A stretch of DNA of 64,000 nt from Cristatella mucedo (GCA_009760855.2 WPIO01000034.1:3467501-3531500); one strand, 5' to 3'. Numbered from the stretch's first letter, positions 1 to 11,187 are shown. Notes: generated from the sequence alone by a model not told the origin. Made by a program: numbers and translations.

Positions 1-61
<61 letters not shown>

Positions 62-305
62 GACAGAGACAGAGAGACAGAGACAGAGAGAGAGAGAGAC
101 ACGGAGACACAAAGACATAGAGAGACACAGAGAGACACACAGAGAGACAGACACAGAGAGAAGAGAGAGAGAGACAGAGACACAGAAAGAGAGAGAGAGA
201 CCGAAAGAGAGACACAGAGAGAGAGACACAGGGAGAGACAGAGACACAGAGACAAAGACAGAGACACAGAGACCGAGACACAGAGAGAGAGAGAGAGAGA
301 CCGAG

Positions 306-390
<85 letters not shown>

Positions 391-472
391 CAGAGACAGA
401 TAAAGAGAGAGGGGCAGAGAGAGATCTAGAGAGAGACAGAGAGAGATCTAGAGAGAGACAGACAGACAGAAA
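1..472. repeat. GA/ACAG-rich simple repeat
   Basis: Purine-rich low-complexity tract of GA dinucleotides broken by ACAG and GACACAGA variants. It runs off the left edge of the window. It has no coding content. Confidence 0.95.
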
Positions 473-1879
473 CTGTTAGCTCCTCGATATATGGTTGTTA
501 AGCAAACCTGGTTAAGCCCACATTTTTTCGTGCCAGTTAATACGGTGTTGGAACTTAACGACCAAGACCGTGGGTTCGAGTCTAGAATCAGACAATACTT
601 ATTATCAAATTCAGGTTCAGGAGGATAGACAGTAAGGGTATTCTGCAACTGTGTAAATGCAAGTGACCTTTGAATCACCTTTACCTTCACCTTATGCTTC
701 ATAGTTCTAAGCCAGCTGGCTTGCATATTGACCACTTTCTGCTTCTCAGTCTGCTAAAAGTGATTCGAACAAAAAGGTCAAGGTATTTGATGTGCATTGT
801 TATTAACCTCCTTGTCAGCTGTTATTGACTAGCCCATCAGCTCCCATTTGGGCTAAACGCCTACTGATGTTTCTCGTTGCTAAGAATACATTCAATCTTC
901 TCTCAGCCAGTTCACATTTTAGCATCTACAGTTGATTATAAGCTAAGATTGATGCTAATTATTACTGTTGCCTAGTAATCGTTATTGCTGGGCGACACAC
1001 GGCACGGCGAAGGACGGCACATACTGGACACGACTAGAGCAGGCCACGCCCATCATTACGACATAGCAGAGGCTTTCGAAGGACAACTCTTTATTCTCCA
1101 AACGCATGGCCAAGTCGGTGCAGGTCGTCGCAAGTGCGTCAGCAGGCGTCGCACAGCCCCAGCTTACTCTCTTTCCTCATATCGGACTGATCTTGCTAAA
1201 AGATCTGGGCAATTACAGTTGAGGACTTGATAACTGGCTGAGCTGCTGGCGACCAGACACGACCAAGGCGTCTCTCAGCACCGATGGGGATGCTGACACC
1301 AAATAGCGATTGCCACGCATCTGCCTTTATTCATAGTTTGACTAAGCTTAGCGGACACACGGCATGCAGGGCACCGACGGCACACTCACATCCGTCAGGT
1401 GGCTAACTTGACGGATGTGAGTGTGCCGTCCGGACGCCACCTGACGGATCAGGCTTACTCCGGAAGGGACAAAGGGCCAGCTCCAGGCGTCCTTGTGGCC
1501 AGTTGGCTTTCGGCAAAAGTTGGCATCCTGATGCACCAGTTTGGTGGCCTGCTGGCAGGCGAATTTTTCTCCTCGTCAAATAACGCAAGCTGTGGTCGAA
1601 TCGTCCAGCTTGCAAGCTAGCTAGGTAGCTAGCGTGGCTGCCTAGCTAGCCTGGCTGGTGCAGGGGGGGGGGCAGATTCTGACGGGTGCCTCCGGCCCTG
1701 GTGCACAGGTCTTACTTAGCATGCACCGTGCGGCAGGCTCAGCTTTCCCAGCCTGCTAAGAGGGCTACCTAAGGCGACAACCAGCTCCATAGTCACTTGC
1801 TGCTACATCACCCCCTGAAGCATTTCTCCGCTGCCGTTCGGCCAATAGGCATCTAACCCTTTTTAGTACTTTTTTCCAG
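473..1879. other. Stretch left of the first exon, no gene recognised
   Basis: If the exon at 1880-2099 is internal, this is intron or earlier sequence of the left-hand gene. I searched it for a preceding glypican-type exon ending in phase 0 and found none. It holds a nested hairpin at 1376-1449, a run of GCTAGCTAG-type short inverted motifs near 1612-1655 and a G10 tract at 1663-1672. A B-box-like GTGGGTTCGAGTC near 571-583 hints at an old SINE. Confidence 0.5.
1376..1449. repeat. Nested inverted repeats (hairpin cluster)
   Basis: A 22-bp arm at 1376-1397 is perfectly complementary to 1409-1430 across an 11-nt spacer. A second 14-bp pair overlaps it: ATCCGTCAGGTGGC at 1390-1403 and GCCACCTGACGGAT at 1436-1449. 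A CGTCCGGACG palindrome lies at 1427-1436. The two pairings exclude each other, so the strand could adopt alternative folds. Confidence 0.9.
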
Positions 1880-2099
1880 GAGTACCTGGACAAGTTTCTC
1901 AGAAGAGAGCCCCAGCTATCGCAGGATAGCGAGGACGATGGACCCGATGGCAGTGGGGCTGGCGGCTCCGGCTCTGCGCCGTCAGAGCCCCTCGACACCG
2001 CCGAGCAAGGGCTGCTGCTCGAGCCCGCGCCACAGCGACCGGAGCAGCAGCAGCAGCATGTGCTGCAGCAGCACGGCCAGCTGGGCAGCATCCAGTCGT
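1880..2099 (+). CDS. Putative internal exon with acidic Ser-Gly segment (left-hand GPI proteoglycan)
   Basis: The sequence shows a branch-like CTAAC, a pyrimidine tract and CAG before 1880, and a GTGAGT donor at 2100. The open frame starts EYLDKFLRREPQ and continues with an acidic segment, DSEDDGPDGSGAGGSG, then a Pro/Gln-rich stretch with QQQQ. Acidic residues around Ser-Gly pairs are typical of glycosaminoglycan attachment regions near the C-terminus of glypicans. The exon is 220 nt. Read from GAG it ends in phase 1, which fits the acceptor at 5088 exactly. Coding bias, splice sites and phase support a real exon. The family assignment (glypican, possibly GPC3/5-type) is inference, and another GPI-anchored proteoglycan is possible. 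Earlier exons would lie left of the window. Confidence 0.6.
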
Positions 2100-3221
2100 G
2101 TGAGTCACGCAGTTTGCGGAGCCCTCCTGAAGCACGATGGTAGCGCCTTTTTGCTGAGCAGTCGGATGCAGCCGTGGCAATGGAACGATCAGGCCACTGA
2201 CAACTTTCGACCGATCGGTCCAGACGATCGCTCTGCCACTTCGGTTGCCCGAGTTTGCTGGGTGTGCTCCCTTCCTACAACTAGTAACCGAGATTCAATG
2301 AGCACAAACCTTGCTGAATGCATTTCTGCAGACGGGTCACCTGCTGCACCGGCAGCTCGGCAAGTGCCCGGTTTCTTTATTATTCGCGGGGAAATTGAGC
2401 ATTTTTTGAGTTCACTCGTTGATAAAAAAAACAGCATCTTGATGCAAGCATAAGCACTCTTGCTTCAAGCGATCTAAACAGGAAGCCAAAAGAACCTGGA
2501 TCGAGATGCGGTAAAGTTGTCAAAGCAGCGCTACGCTTGTAGCTACCACAGCCTGTCCAAGCTAAGATGAAGCTTGAGTGCTCGATTTCGTAGTCAATGC
2601 TACAGACGTACATGTATTGTGTGCCCCACCCTAGTCCTACTCAGTTGTAAGTTCTGCATGCCTCCAGGCATACTTTGTCATGTTTAGAAGCCATGCTGCC
2701 GCACGACCAATAGCACTATGCTGCCGCTGTCAGTTCCATCTTAGTTGCGTCTCCAGGACTTAATTTCATACTTAAATACTGCTCATTGTGAGACTCCAAT
2801 TAGAGAAGCTTCTCCTATTATTATAAGTAAGCTCGAAAAGTACATCCGTTCTGATACCAAAACACTTTCACTCCAACAATCCTACATAAACGCATGTAGC
2901 ATTCGTCCTTGCCCTTTGGAGCCCGAATGTCTCCGAGCAGAAGAGGTAGAAGAAAAGGTAAAACTTGGCACCCGCATTAACACGGCTGCAGGACAGCCTT
3001 AGCAACAGTCTTTCATTGCAGCAGACAATAAATGATTGCTTGATTCTGGAATAGAACCCATGACCTCGATCGGGTAGGTACTGGTCAAAATGGGCAGTCG
3101 GGATGTTGCTGATGCAGCTTCAGCCACTAGGCGAAGCGTTATCGTGAAGCTCTTCTGTCTCTCACCTCTCTCAGTCTTTCACAAATGCATACATGTGCAA
3201 GCTCGCACGAGCACTCACTCT

Positions 3222-3254
3222 GTCTTTGTCTCTCTCATTCACTCACTCTCTCAC

Positions 3255-3310
<56 letters not shown>

Positions 3311-3312
3311 TC
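3222..3312. repeat. CT dinucleotide repeat
   Basis: CTCACTCTCT-type sequence grading into an uninterrupted CT run of about 45 bp. Confidence 0.9.
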
Positions 3313-3343
3313 ACAAACGCATCCATGCCTATGCTATGACAAA

Positions 3344-3480
3344 TAATAATAATAATAGTAATAATATTGCACTTGATAAAGCGCCCTCAGAGAACTTAAT
3401 CTCTTTCTAGGCGCTTTACATTTGCTGCAAAGTGATACGCAATAGAATAGTAAGTAAAATCATGCTTGAAAAACAAACAA
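3344..3480 (-). mobile_element. LINE-A 3' end fragment
   Basis: On the + strand it reads AATAATAAT, then GCGCCCTCAGAGAACTTAAT, then TTTGCTGCAAAG. This is the reverse complement of the 3' end of the better preserved copy at 30588-31351. It is 5'-truncated, with only the 3' untranslated tail kept. Confidence 0.85.
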
Positions 3481-3515
3481 AATGAATGACAAACACACAC
3501 ACGTGCACACTCACT

Positions 3516-3563
3516 CTTTTCTCTCCCTCTCTCCCTCTCTCCCTCCCTCTCTCTCTCCCTCTC
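3516..3563. repeat. CT-rich simple repeat
   Basis: CTCTCCCTCTCTCCCTCC-type pyrimidine tract next to the LINE-A tail. Confidence 0.85.
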
Positions 3564-4267
3564 ATAACCATCCTCACATGCTTATGCTCATACCCAACTT
3601 CAAGGAGGAAGGCATGCATAAGCAAGTCTTCCTGCATGCAGCACTGTGAGCACTCGATTGAGAATCTCTAGAAGCGAATCTGCGACGACGTCAATGCATT
3701 CAATGCCTTCTTTTCGTTAGTGTGGATCTGCATGCACTGCGGGTTCGTGGCTAAACCCAGCCGCGAAGGTAAGTCCATAGCCGTGCACTGGCTGTGTACT
3801 CCATGAAAGCTAAACCGATTGCTTTTCGTGATGCCCATTATTTTATGTGCGTACCGGTGCCACGAGTTCGAGTGTGCGCCACTGCCGACGCTGCTATTGC
3901 TGCTGCACACCTCTTTCCCCACCTGCGCTCGGCTCAGTTTGCGTGCATTCACGATTATTGCGAGCACGCTGCCAAGCTGCAACCGACCGCCGAAGGTCTG
4001 CCGCCGTGGGAATGACTGCAAGGAGTGGTTGCGCCTAGCTAGCCTAGGGCTACCAAGCTGCTGGCACTGGCACGGACAGACCTGCCTGGACGAGCCTGGT
4101 TTCAGGTCGGTGGGTCTGACTCAAGGGCTGACCTTGCAGAATAGTACGTTTTTTCCACGGGGACCCCTCCCCCACCGTTCGGCCACGGCCTTTCGTCTCA
4201 TTCTCGGTAGTCAAATGGCTCGGGTGGTGGGGGTTCTTTTCGGCCTTCGATTGATCCAGCGTCCGAG

Positions 4268-4370
4268 TCTCCTGGACCCTTGATGTCTCCTGGATTCTCC
4301 TGGACCCTTGATGTCTCCTGGATTCTCCTGGACCCTTGATGTCTCCTGGATTCTCCTAGACCCTTGATGA
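4268..4370. repeat. 28-bp tandem repeat, about 3.7 copies
   Basis: Three exact copies start at 4268, 4296 and 4324, followed by a partial copy with one change. Each unit contains TCTCCTGGACCCTTGATG and a shortened echo, TCTCCTGGAT, so the unit itself arose from a shorter duplication. It lies in the putative intron. Confidence 0.95.
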
Positions 4371-5087
4371 GGTGGCTCACTCATTTCTAGTGCTCAGCAC
4401 TCACAGTCAGCTGGTCTAGCACGTGGCAAGAAGGTGGAGCTGGGAGAACTGGCGCACATAGCATAGCAGCTGGGTGCATGGCGACTGGTACACAGCTGAA
4501 ATTCCTCCTCCACCTCCGTAGCCCGACAGAGCGCTCGAAGCTGAAGTGCCCTTTGCAGCTCTGCACGCCCTTCTAAATGTGTTTTCCTCGAGTTTTAAGA
4601 AGTGCCACAAATATGGCGTCACTCGGAAGCGTCGAATGGCTCTCAAAGTCTGCAGTAAACAGGGAGAAGAATGCTGGCTGAAAAGCCGGACTTGTATTGA
4701 GCTATGCAATAGGCAGCCATTATACGAGCATACACCGCAAGGACAGAAAGAATCCAGCCAGCCCTTATCGTCAAGAGATCTCGAGACTTCCTTCCCTGCC
4801 CTCCTCCTCCAGTCAGCGATCCTTGTCAATTGCTACACGCAGTACATGAGGGGCTTCGAGCAGACGGTTTCGAATGCCTGACCCTGGTGAAATAGCCTGC
4901 CCTAGGTCCCAAGAGGGTGAACAAAATGTTGACAGTCGGCCATGGCTCATATTCGCAGACTTGCATCCAAACATGCTCAGAAATGGCCAGTTCAGCCGTA
5001 TCAGCAGCAGCAGGAGCCAGAGTAGGTTTGTCGGACTTGCTCACGATGCACAGCCAGTGCGCATAGTGTAACTCTTTCTCGTTGCAG

Positions 5088-5374
5088 CAGCAGTCGGCGC
5101 CGATGCAGGAACAGAAGCGCCAACCACCAGCACTGCCCGCCGAGTCGAGTCAACTCCGATGACAAATAACAAGATGGCAAGCACTGCCACGGCCCCGAAG
5201 CAGCAGCAACCGGCAGACACCAATGAAGCAATCAAAAAAGGAGCCGACACGGTGGCACGTGCAGGTGGCCCGTCTGCGGCAGCTGCAGCTGCTGCACGAC
5301 ACGGAGGAACCGCATCCTTGCTAATGCAGATGGTCGTGCTGCCGCTACTGATGCTGGCCACTGTTTGTGTATAG
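5088..5374 (+). CDS. Putative last exon with GPI-anchor signal (left-hand gene)
   Basis: Acceptor ACTCTTTCTCGTTGCAG precedes 5088. Two nucleotides complete the phase-1 codon from 2099, and the frame stays open to TAG at 5372-5374. The encoded segment of about 95 residues is Thr/Ser/Ala/Gln-rich and weakly structured (TEAPTTSTARR, PKQQQPAD, an alanine run). It ends in a hydrophobic tail, SLLMQMVVLPLLMLATVCV, directly before the stop. That is the classic form of a GPI-anchor addition signal: a small-residue region (GGTAS), then an uninterrupted hydrophobic end. Together with the acidic Ser-Gly exon upstream it describes the C-terminus of a GPI-anchored proteoglycan. Its strand matches the complete glypican downstream. 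A non-glypican GPI protein cannot be excluded. Confidence 0.6.
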
Positions 5375-6103
5375 TGCCAGGACTTCTGTGATGGAAAGCA
5401 GCATTAGCGTGGCCATTTGACACGTTTGTCCACGGGTATTGTGCAGCCGTCGGTGCCGGCAAATGCCGTCGTCTAACTCTGCGGGCGATGGCATCCGTGC
5501 ACAGCAGCAGCAGACAGCTCTCAGAGATCCGTGCAGAGATCGTGAGTCGGCAGGCAGTCCAGTCGGCAGGCCCGACTGGCAGCTGGAGGTGCCACTGGGC
5601 TTCTACATAATCCCATCGGTCTTCGCCTACTGCAACCATTACGTGAAAGAGCATCTGCCCTTCGATCGGCGACCTTCGCCTGCTGCGCCATGCAGAGGCA
5701 ACCCGAGCAGCGTCGCACGGCGGCCCTATCTGCAGTGCACCTGCTACCAGCTCGGCAGATGGCTACGCATTGCGCGACAAGGAATGCCAGCAAGCCGTGC
5801 TTGCTGGCAAACAGTCACACCCCATCCCCAGACAATCCCACACAGAGGACAGGGCAGTCAAGTACACCGGGACAGATTTATCGATGTTGTTTGCAGATTT
5901 TTGTAAATCGGCATCGTCAAAGAGTATACATTGGCCCGAGCAGTGAGGAACAGAAAACGAAGGTTTAAAAACTAACCTGAGTAAATGCAGAGTCCGGCAT
6001 CTAGCACAGGCATCACGGCCTGATTGCTAGATGCCTAGACTGACAGTTTGCATGGGTGTGGCATCTGTACGTTTGGATAGGATAAAGTCGCTTTTCAATT
6101 GTC

Positions 6104-6161
<58 letters not shown>

Positions 6162-6480
6162 GTATCTGTATATACATACATATATATCAAACAATTAAGG
6201 TAACGTCAGTCATGTCATCAGTGATATCATTATTGCTGCAAGCCTGCATGAGCACTTGTTTATTAAAGCAGCAATGACACTACCCTTCTTCTTTTCAGTG
6301 CACTAGAGCCTTAACGGCCGCTACCTCTGTGGCACTATGCAAGACATCATTCGTTATTCTTTATTTTTTAGTCTTTTGGGACGTCAAATGAGGCAGCTGA
6401 TTTAAGCTATGTCATGCTGCTCGTAAATAAGTCAACAATAAAAGTTCTGCCAACTCGCCTTTCTGCCCTTCCTATCGAAG
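5375..6480 (+). other. Probable 3' UTR and downstream flank of the left-hand gene
   Basis: No exon recognised. Polyadenylation-type hexamers occur at about 6258 (ATTAAA) and 6436 (AATAAA), which could end the transcript. A TA repeat lies at 6105-6157. Confidence 0.4.
6105..6157. repeat. TA dinucleotide repeat
   Basis: Roughly 26 TA units, followed by interrupted TATACATA sequence to about 6188. Confidence 0.95.
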
Positions 6481-6489
6481 ACGCTATCA

Positions 6490-6905
6490 TACCCAGCTGA
6501 ACTGCTGCTGCACGAGTTTCAGCCTCCTTGTTCCCTCAGGCACTAAATTAGCTGCTCTATTCCCACGCTTAAAGACCATTGGCGACAGAAGACTTTGCTC
6601 TGTAGGTCCTAGACTGAAATTTACTTCCACAATTCTCACACATCGACATCTACTCTCCTGCTGTCAACAGTGGCACATCCTTTCCAGCCGTCCTTAGGTG
6701 CTAGTTCCGTGCTACTCACTACCTCAACTGCTCTCCTGACTCAGCTAGGCATCTCACTTTCTCATTGATGCGTGAGATGAAGTCTGTTGGCTGCCGAGTG
6801 CGTACCAAAAGCTGCTTAGATTTTGTGTGTGTTATAGACAGCTCTCCTTCGTAGCACCCACTTAGTCTTTGTGGCTATGTGGTCTTAAGAATGAGATACA
6901 TACAG
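6490..6905 (+). mobile_element. LINE-B 3' fragment
   Basis: Matches the copies at 20520-20998, 26165-26530 and 62450-62860. Shared blocks are GCTTAAAGACCATTGGCGACA, GTCCTAGACTG and GCGTGAGATGAAGTCTGTTG, with a 3' end near GAGATACATA. The decayed frame resembles the C-terminal end of CR1/L2-like reverse-transcriptase proteins (GPRLWNSLP-type motif in other copies). It is truncated and broken by stops. Confidence 0.8.
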
Positions 6906-7234
6906 GCATACGTACATGCATGTATGCCTGCATACATACATACATGAATTGAACTGCCGCGGTTGAGGTCCTATCTTAGTGAGAGATTTCAGAGCGAAGA
7001 TGCGATCATTCATCTGGCGAGCACCTGAAGTATGGGGATATCCCTTCAACTTGCTCCAGGTTCCCTGCGTTTCGTGAATGTATTGCCTCCCTCTTCCAGA
7101 TTTAAGCACAGTCAAGTCTTTTCTTTCTACTCAGATGGGACTCCTTCCTTCCTTCCTTCCTTTGCTTCGATCCTTGTCGGCTTTTCAGAACCTCTGATTC
7201 GCTCTCTCTCTCTTTCTCTCTGAGCTTCCTTGAG

Positions 7235-7885
7235 CTTGCATTGCCGACATTACCAGCTTGCACGGCGGCTAACTTTATTAAATTAAATGGCCACAAGGCC
7301 AGCCTAACAGTTGTTGGCAAATCTAGAGTCACTTAGAAACTAGAAAGCCTGGCCAATAAAGTTGGCTCATCTAGCACTCCCCCATAGCCTCTGTGTGTAA
7401 CCTGGGTGTCCTCATCCAGAATGACCTTTCGCTAGGTGACACCATCAAGTCAGCCGACAGTCAGCGTGGTAAGATTTACGACATTCGAGTTTACTCACTC
7501 AGATGAAGATACCACGTGGTATACGAACACTACTACTTCGTGGTCCGCTGTATCGAGTCTCCATGCTGCTTTTCTAGAAAAATCAAAGCTATTAGTGCTT
7601 TCAATTACTATGCACCTAAGTCTCCAACTCTCTATTGACTGACAAACATAGCGACATTCCCTGGCTTAAAGACAGTTAAGTTAAAGCAAAGCTAAAAATA
7701 TCCACCTGTTCCTCACAAGATTGATTTGCTCTGCCCCTGTTAATCATACTGTATCTGCATATGCGGCCTGCAAATGCTCATTATCACCAATCAACTTGCA
7801 TTCTTTTCTTTCCAGCCTACATGAAGCCCCTAGAAAGTGATTCGGTTCGCTTAGGGTACTGACCAAGGCATTGCTATTATTTTTA
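7235..7885 (+). mobile_element. Decayed LINE-A-like fragment
   Basis: A translated block, NLGVLIQNDLSLGDTIKSA, is like the region of CR1/L2-type reverse transcriptases after the catalytic core. The 3' end at about 7828-7860 (CCTAGAAAGTGATTCGGTTC) resembles the LINE-A tail. Many stops and frameshifts. Confidence 0.6.
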
Positions 7886-8544
7886 TTACGTCACAGAAAT
7901 CAATAGCTCTCCTTCATTTCATATTCAAGCTTACTACTCTCTTGCTCTTACGCTAGTAGTTCTCGGCGGCTTCAGGTGATTTTCATCGTCTGCTATGGGA
8001 GCACTGTTTTTCCTGTTTCAGCTCCAGCCGCAACCAAATCAGCGGCTGCCGGCAGTGATGAGCCGAATCGAACATGGTGTGCCGTCGACAGGGCGACCAT
8101 CTTTGCTTCTGAGTAACATGTAGCAATTTGGGCTGCAGGGCTACAAATTTTGACGCGAACAGCTCATTTCCGTGCAATAGTACCGTGCTCACCATCATCA
8201 TGTGACCATCATCGATGTAATCTAATAGCGCATGTAGACCATACAAGCCTACGACTCCCCTGAGCAACATTCACTTGGCCATTGTGGCTGCACGAGCTAC
8301 AGGCTTATGTACATTTGTAGCACACCCCCGGCTTAGCCAATGACCAAATTAAAAAGTTAGAGCAGGACCAGCCTTCTTTCTTTCGCCTGCGGCATCCTGG
8401 TCGATTTTGCTCTAGAAAAAACGATTCATTAGGTTCGGCAAGTGGATTTGATCCGATATATTCTTTTGTATACGCTGACCATGTCTCGCGAGCAGGTACG
8501 CGGCGTGTGAGATTTTTTTAGCAATCTGTTTGGTAATTCTTGTA
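7886..8544. other. Intergenic, nothing recognised
   Basis: Mixed-composition sequence without clear exons, splice-flanked frames or repeats that I can match elsewhere in the window. Confidence 0.4.
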
Positions 8545-8620
8545 AATATGTCACATTTGCATGGCGCCCTCGGAGAACTTAATCTCTACGCTTAGCATGT
8601 GACGCTGGCCTCAAACCCAC
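8545..8620 (-). mobile_element. SINE-A tail fragment
   Basis: TTTGCATGGCGCCCTCGGAG followed by AACTTAATCTCT is the SINE-A/LINE-A type 3' tail on the minus strand. It continues into CTGGCCTCAAACCCACAA, a weak B-box relic. Confidence 0.5.
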
Positions 8621-9188
8621 AATTTTAGTCGTTAAAGGCAAGTAGTTTACCCAGAGGGCAAAGTGCTAGCATATATTTCGTCCTTAGGCCCGTCTTAAGA
8701 ATGCTGCTCCTGCTTCTGCTGCTCCTGCTTTCACTACGGCTGCTGCTACTGTTGCTGTACATACCACCGAAGCGTCCCGATAGTCGTAGCGTTACTTGAA
8801 ATTCCGGCCGCCACGAGCCATTGTTCAAGAGCAGCGACTGCTCGATCGCAAATTACGAAGCAGCAGTGGGGTACGTTCAAGGAGGAGGAACTCCCCCCAA
8901 CAGCCTCGTAACACTTATCTTTCGACTTTGCCTTTTCTCAGCCGCACTAATATGCGCGTGTTGTGAATTGCAACATTTTGCTGCTCATCGGGTAGCGATT
9001 AACATTCGACGACATGCCGCTGGATCAACGGCCTCTACCTCTACCTCACCCTCGGCAAGGTTCGAGCTCATCTGCCATCTCGCTCAAATTGCAAATATTT
9101 GCACTGTGTCTGTGCCCTAAGACATCGGCGTAGCCAGAAGTCTCCACCCATGAAGGGTTGCCTCCGTGCCTCACCCGGTCCAGACAGC

Positions 9189-9201
9189 GGGGGGGGGGGG
9201 G
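9189..9201 (+). repeat. G13 homopolymer
   Basis: Thirteen consecutive G, one of many poly-G/C tracts in the window. Confidence 0.95.
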
Positions 9202-9305
9202 AGCCGATGGGACAAGCAATCGAACCAATAGCCTTCGTCGTCGAGCTGCAGACGCCGTCCCGCTCTCTCCCGACGCTCGGCAGTTCCACGCTGCGGCGAA
9301 ACTAA

Positions 9306-9343
9306 GATGCATCGCCACCGTCACGTGACGGTGGCGATGCATC
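9306..9343. repeat. Perfect 38-bp palindrome centred on CACGTG
   Basis: Each 19-nt half, GATGCATCGCCACCGTCAC, is followed without spacer by its exact reverse complement. The centre is the E-box CACGTG and the ends carry ATGCAT. No mismatch and no loop. Confidence 0.97.
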
Positions 9344-10848
9344 CACTGCTTATCTTCCACAGCTTCTCTTGTACTGCCTATCTGCAGATATCCACTGCTG
9401 ATCGTAGAGCCACGTCAAACCTCTCCAATGCGAAACCGGCGGAGCCTGCTAAAAGTGTCCAGCTCAAACGGATAAGTCTTATTCGCAGTTGCTAGCCGTA
9501 TAAGGAGCGCATGCAAGGCTCGCACACCGTGTTTTCAGATTAAAAATCAAGACTTGGAATTACGCGATACATGCAGCACTGCGGATTCGGATTCACTTGA
9601 CTAAATAAAATCATCTACATACATACACAGAAATCTGTAGCGTCTCGTGGCCTCGACATTGGTCATAGATCTAGCCGCCCGCTGCATCTGGATTATTTCC
9701 CTTCGGGCAGCGAGCTGCAGCACGGCCCCGAGCCAAGGCCTAGCACATGCTCCTGTCGCTCGCTTTAGCGTTCCCTAGCGTGGGTCACGTGGATCGGATA
9801 CATCGACTTGATTCGAAATCTCTAAATCATCGTGCTCCGAGCTCTTACCTAACCCGTGGGTAGTGCTACCGAGGTTCATTTAATGCTCATTCACTGTGCG
9901 TGTTGCTGTCCTTCTAATCTGGCATCCGGTAGATCGGCACAGGAAAAAGCTCTTAGCAAAAGTACTTGACCAGCTCAAAAGTTAGCAGCACAGACTCAGG
10001 TGTCGAACTTTCCGCTTCTACATTTCGGCGGAAAATCCTGCACAGACGGAGCACTTTCGAATGGAAGTAGCCGGGATCTCTGCGAACAACACTCCCGTCT
10101 ATTGGCTACTTGGGTAAGCCAATGACAGTGCAGCCGAGTCTGGGGGGGGGAGGGGTTGGGCGCAGTTTGCAGGAAAATGCCGCAGCTGCGAACGTAACGG
10201 AAGCCTAGCTACCAGTATCTGGATTGCAGCGCAGCGAACGCTTGAAACGCTTGTTTCGGAGGCAGACTTTTCTCTCACAAAGACTGCTGTCAATGCTGTG
10301 AAGCCGCCGCCGCCCACCTTTTGTTCTGCCGCTATTGGCGCCAATCTTTATACCACGGCCGAAGCTAGTTTCACTTTGTTGCATCGGAGAGTCTCTTCGC
10401 GTGAGGGTCGGCTGCCACCCGTCTCTCTGAGAGAATTTGCAGCAGCAGCGTCCGGTAGAGTCGTCCGGGTGCTCCGACGTCTAAGCAGGAAGTGAAGGCC
10501 ACTTGCCGAGCATTGCACGACGAATTGACCGTTCGCCGACGTTCTGCTTCCGCAGCTGCACGTCACGGGGGCGCGGTTCTTCGTCCGTCGGTTTGTTACT
10601 GTTTTGCGACCGTCGGCCGCGGGTCCTGCGCGACTCCACCCGCGCCCAATGGCAGATTTAAAGTGGACGCCCAAGTTAAAATGGAGGTCAGTCGCCAGCG
10701 GAGGAGTTCAATGACTGAGGTCGCTGAGTGCTCTCGCGATGTGACCTTTGGAGACATCACCATAAGTACCTATAAATAAGAAAACTACTAAACGCCCGGA
10801 GCTCGCAAGCTACCGACTGATGCCACGATATTCCCTGACTCGACAGCG
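9344..10848. other. Intergenic, nothing firmly recognised
   Basis: Open frames occur around 10300-10780 on both strands, but none has recognisable domains or paired splice sites. A G8 tract lies near 10142. Confidence 0.4.
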
Positions 10849-10890
10849 TTCTGAAAGGAACAAGGATCCCCTGTTCTGTTCCTTTCAGAA
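10849..10890. repeat. Hairpin with 14-bp arms
   Basis: TTCTGAAAGGAACA at 10849-10862 pairs perfectly with TGTTCCTTTCAGAA at 10877-10890 across a 14-nt loop. Confidence 0.9.
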
Positions 10891-11011
10891 TCCCTTCTGC
10901 CCATGGGAATTAATACGTTCGTGCTTTGCTTGCTGCAACTTTCGACCGTGTCGCTGTTCAAATGAGTGCTCCCCTTCCCCTGCATGCATACAATGCCTTG
11001 AAACAAATTTA

Positions 11012-11148
11012 GCGAGCTGGTTTGGTCTAGCGGTTAAGGTGCTCGCCCCGACCAAGGTTTGACTGAGGTCGTGGGCTCGAGCCCCGAGGCATATGTGAAG
11101 CGCCTGAATAGAGATTAAGTTCTCTTGGGCGCTATGTAAATGCATTAC

Positions 11149-11150
<2 letters not shown>
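11012..11150 (+). mobile_element. SINE-A, tRNA-derived head with LINE-A-like tail
   Basis: Best full-length copy. The 5' part has an A-box-like TGGTCTAGCGGTTAAGG and a B-box GGGCTCGAGCCCC, as in a tRNA-derived Pol III promoter. The 3' part, AAGCGCCTGAATAGAGATTA then AGTTCTCTTGGGCGCTATG, closely follows the 3' end of LINE-A. A TA repeat follows at once. Confidence 0.85.

Positions 11151-11187
<37 letters not shown>
11145..11187. repeat. TA dinucleotide repeat
   Basis: TA run with one G interruption, directly after the SINE-A tail. A short second tail echo (TTCTCTTAAGGCGCTATAT) follows. Confidence 0.95.

Larger units (their letters stand above)
2100..5087 (+). other. Putative intron of the left-hand gene
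   Basis: GTGAGT opens it and a pyrimidine-rich tract with TTGCAG closes it. It contains CT-rich repeats (3222-3312 and 3516-3563), a LINE-A 3' end on the minus strand (3344-3480) and a 28-bp tandem repeat (4268-4370). No further exon was convincing, and direct splicing of the two flanking exons keeps the frame open. Confidence 0.5.

Noticed and set aside
1765-2091. Cys/Ser-rich minus-strand frame
   Set aside because: Antisense of the CAG-rich exon at 1880-2099; the + strand has consensus splice sites.
3050-3110. tRNA-like B-box (minus strand GGGTTCTATTCC)
   Set aside because: Isolated motif without an A-box or a match to either SINE family.
5439-5906. 155-codon + frame after the left-hand gene
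   Set aside because: Follows the stop codon at 5374 with no new promoter, acceptor or recognisable domain; taken as 3' UTR.
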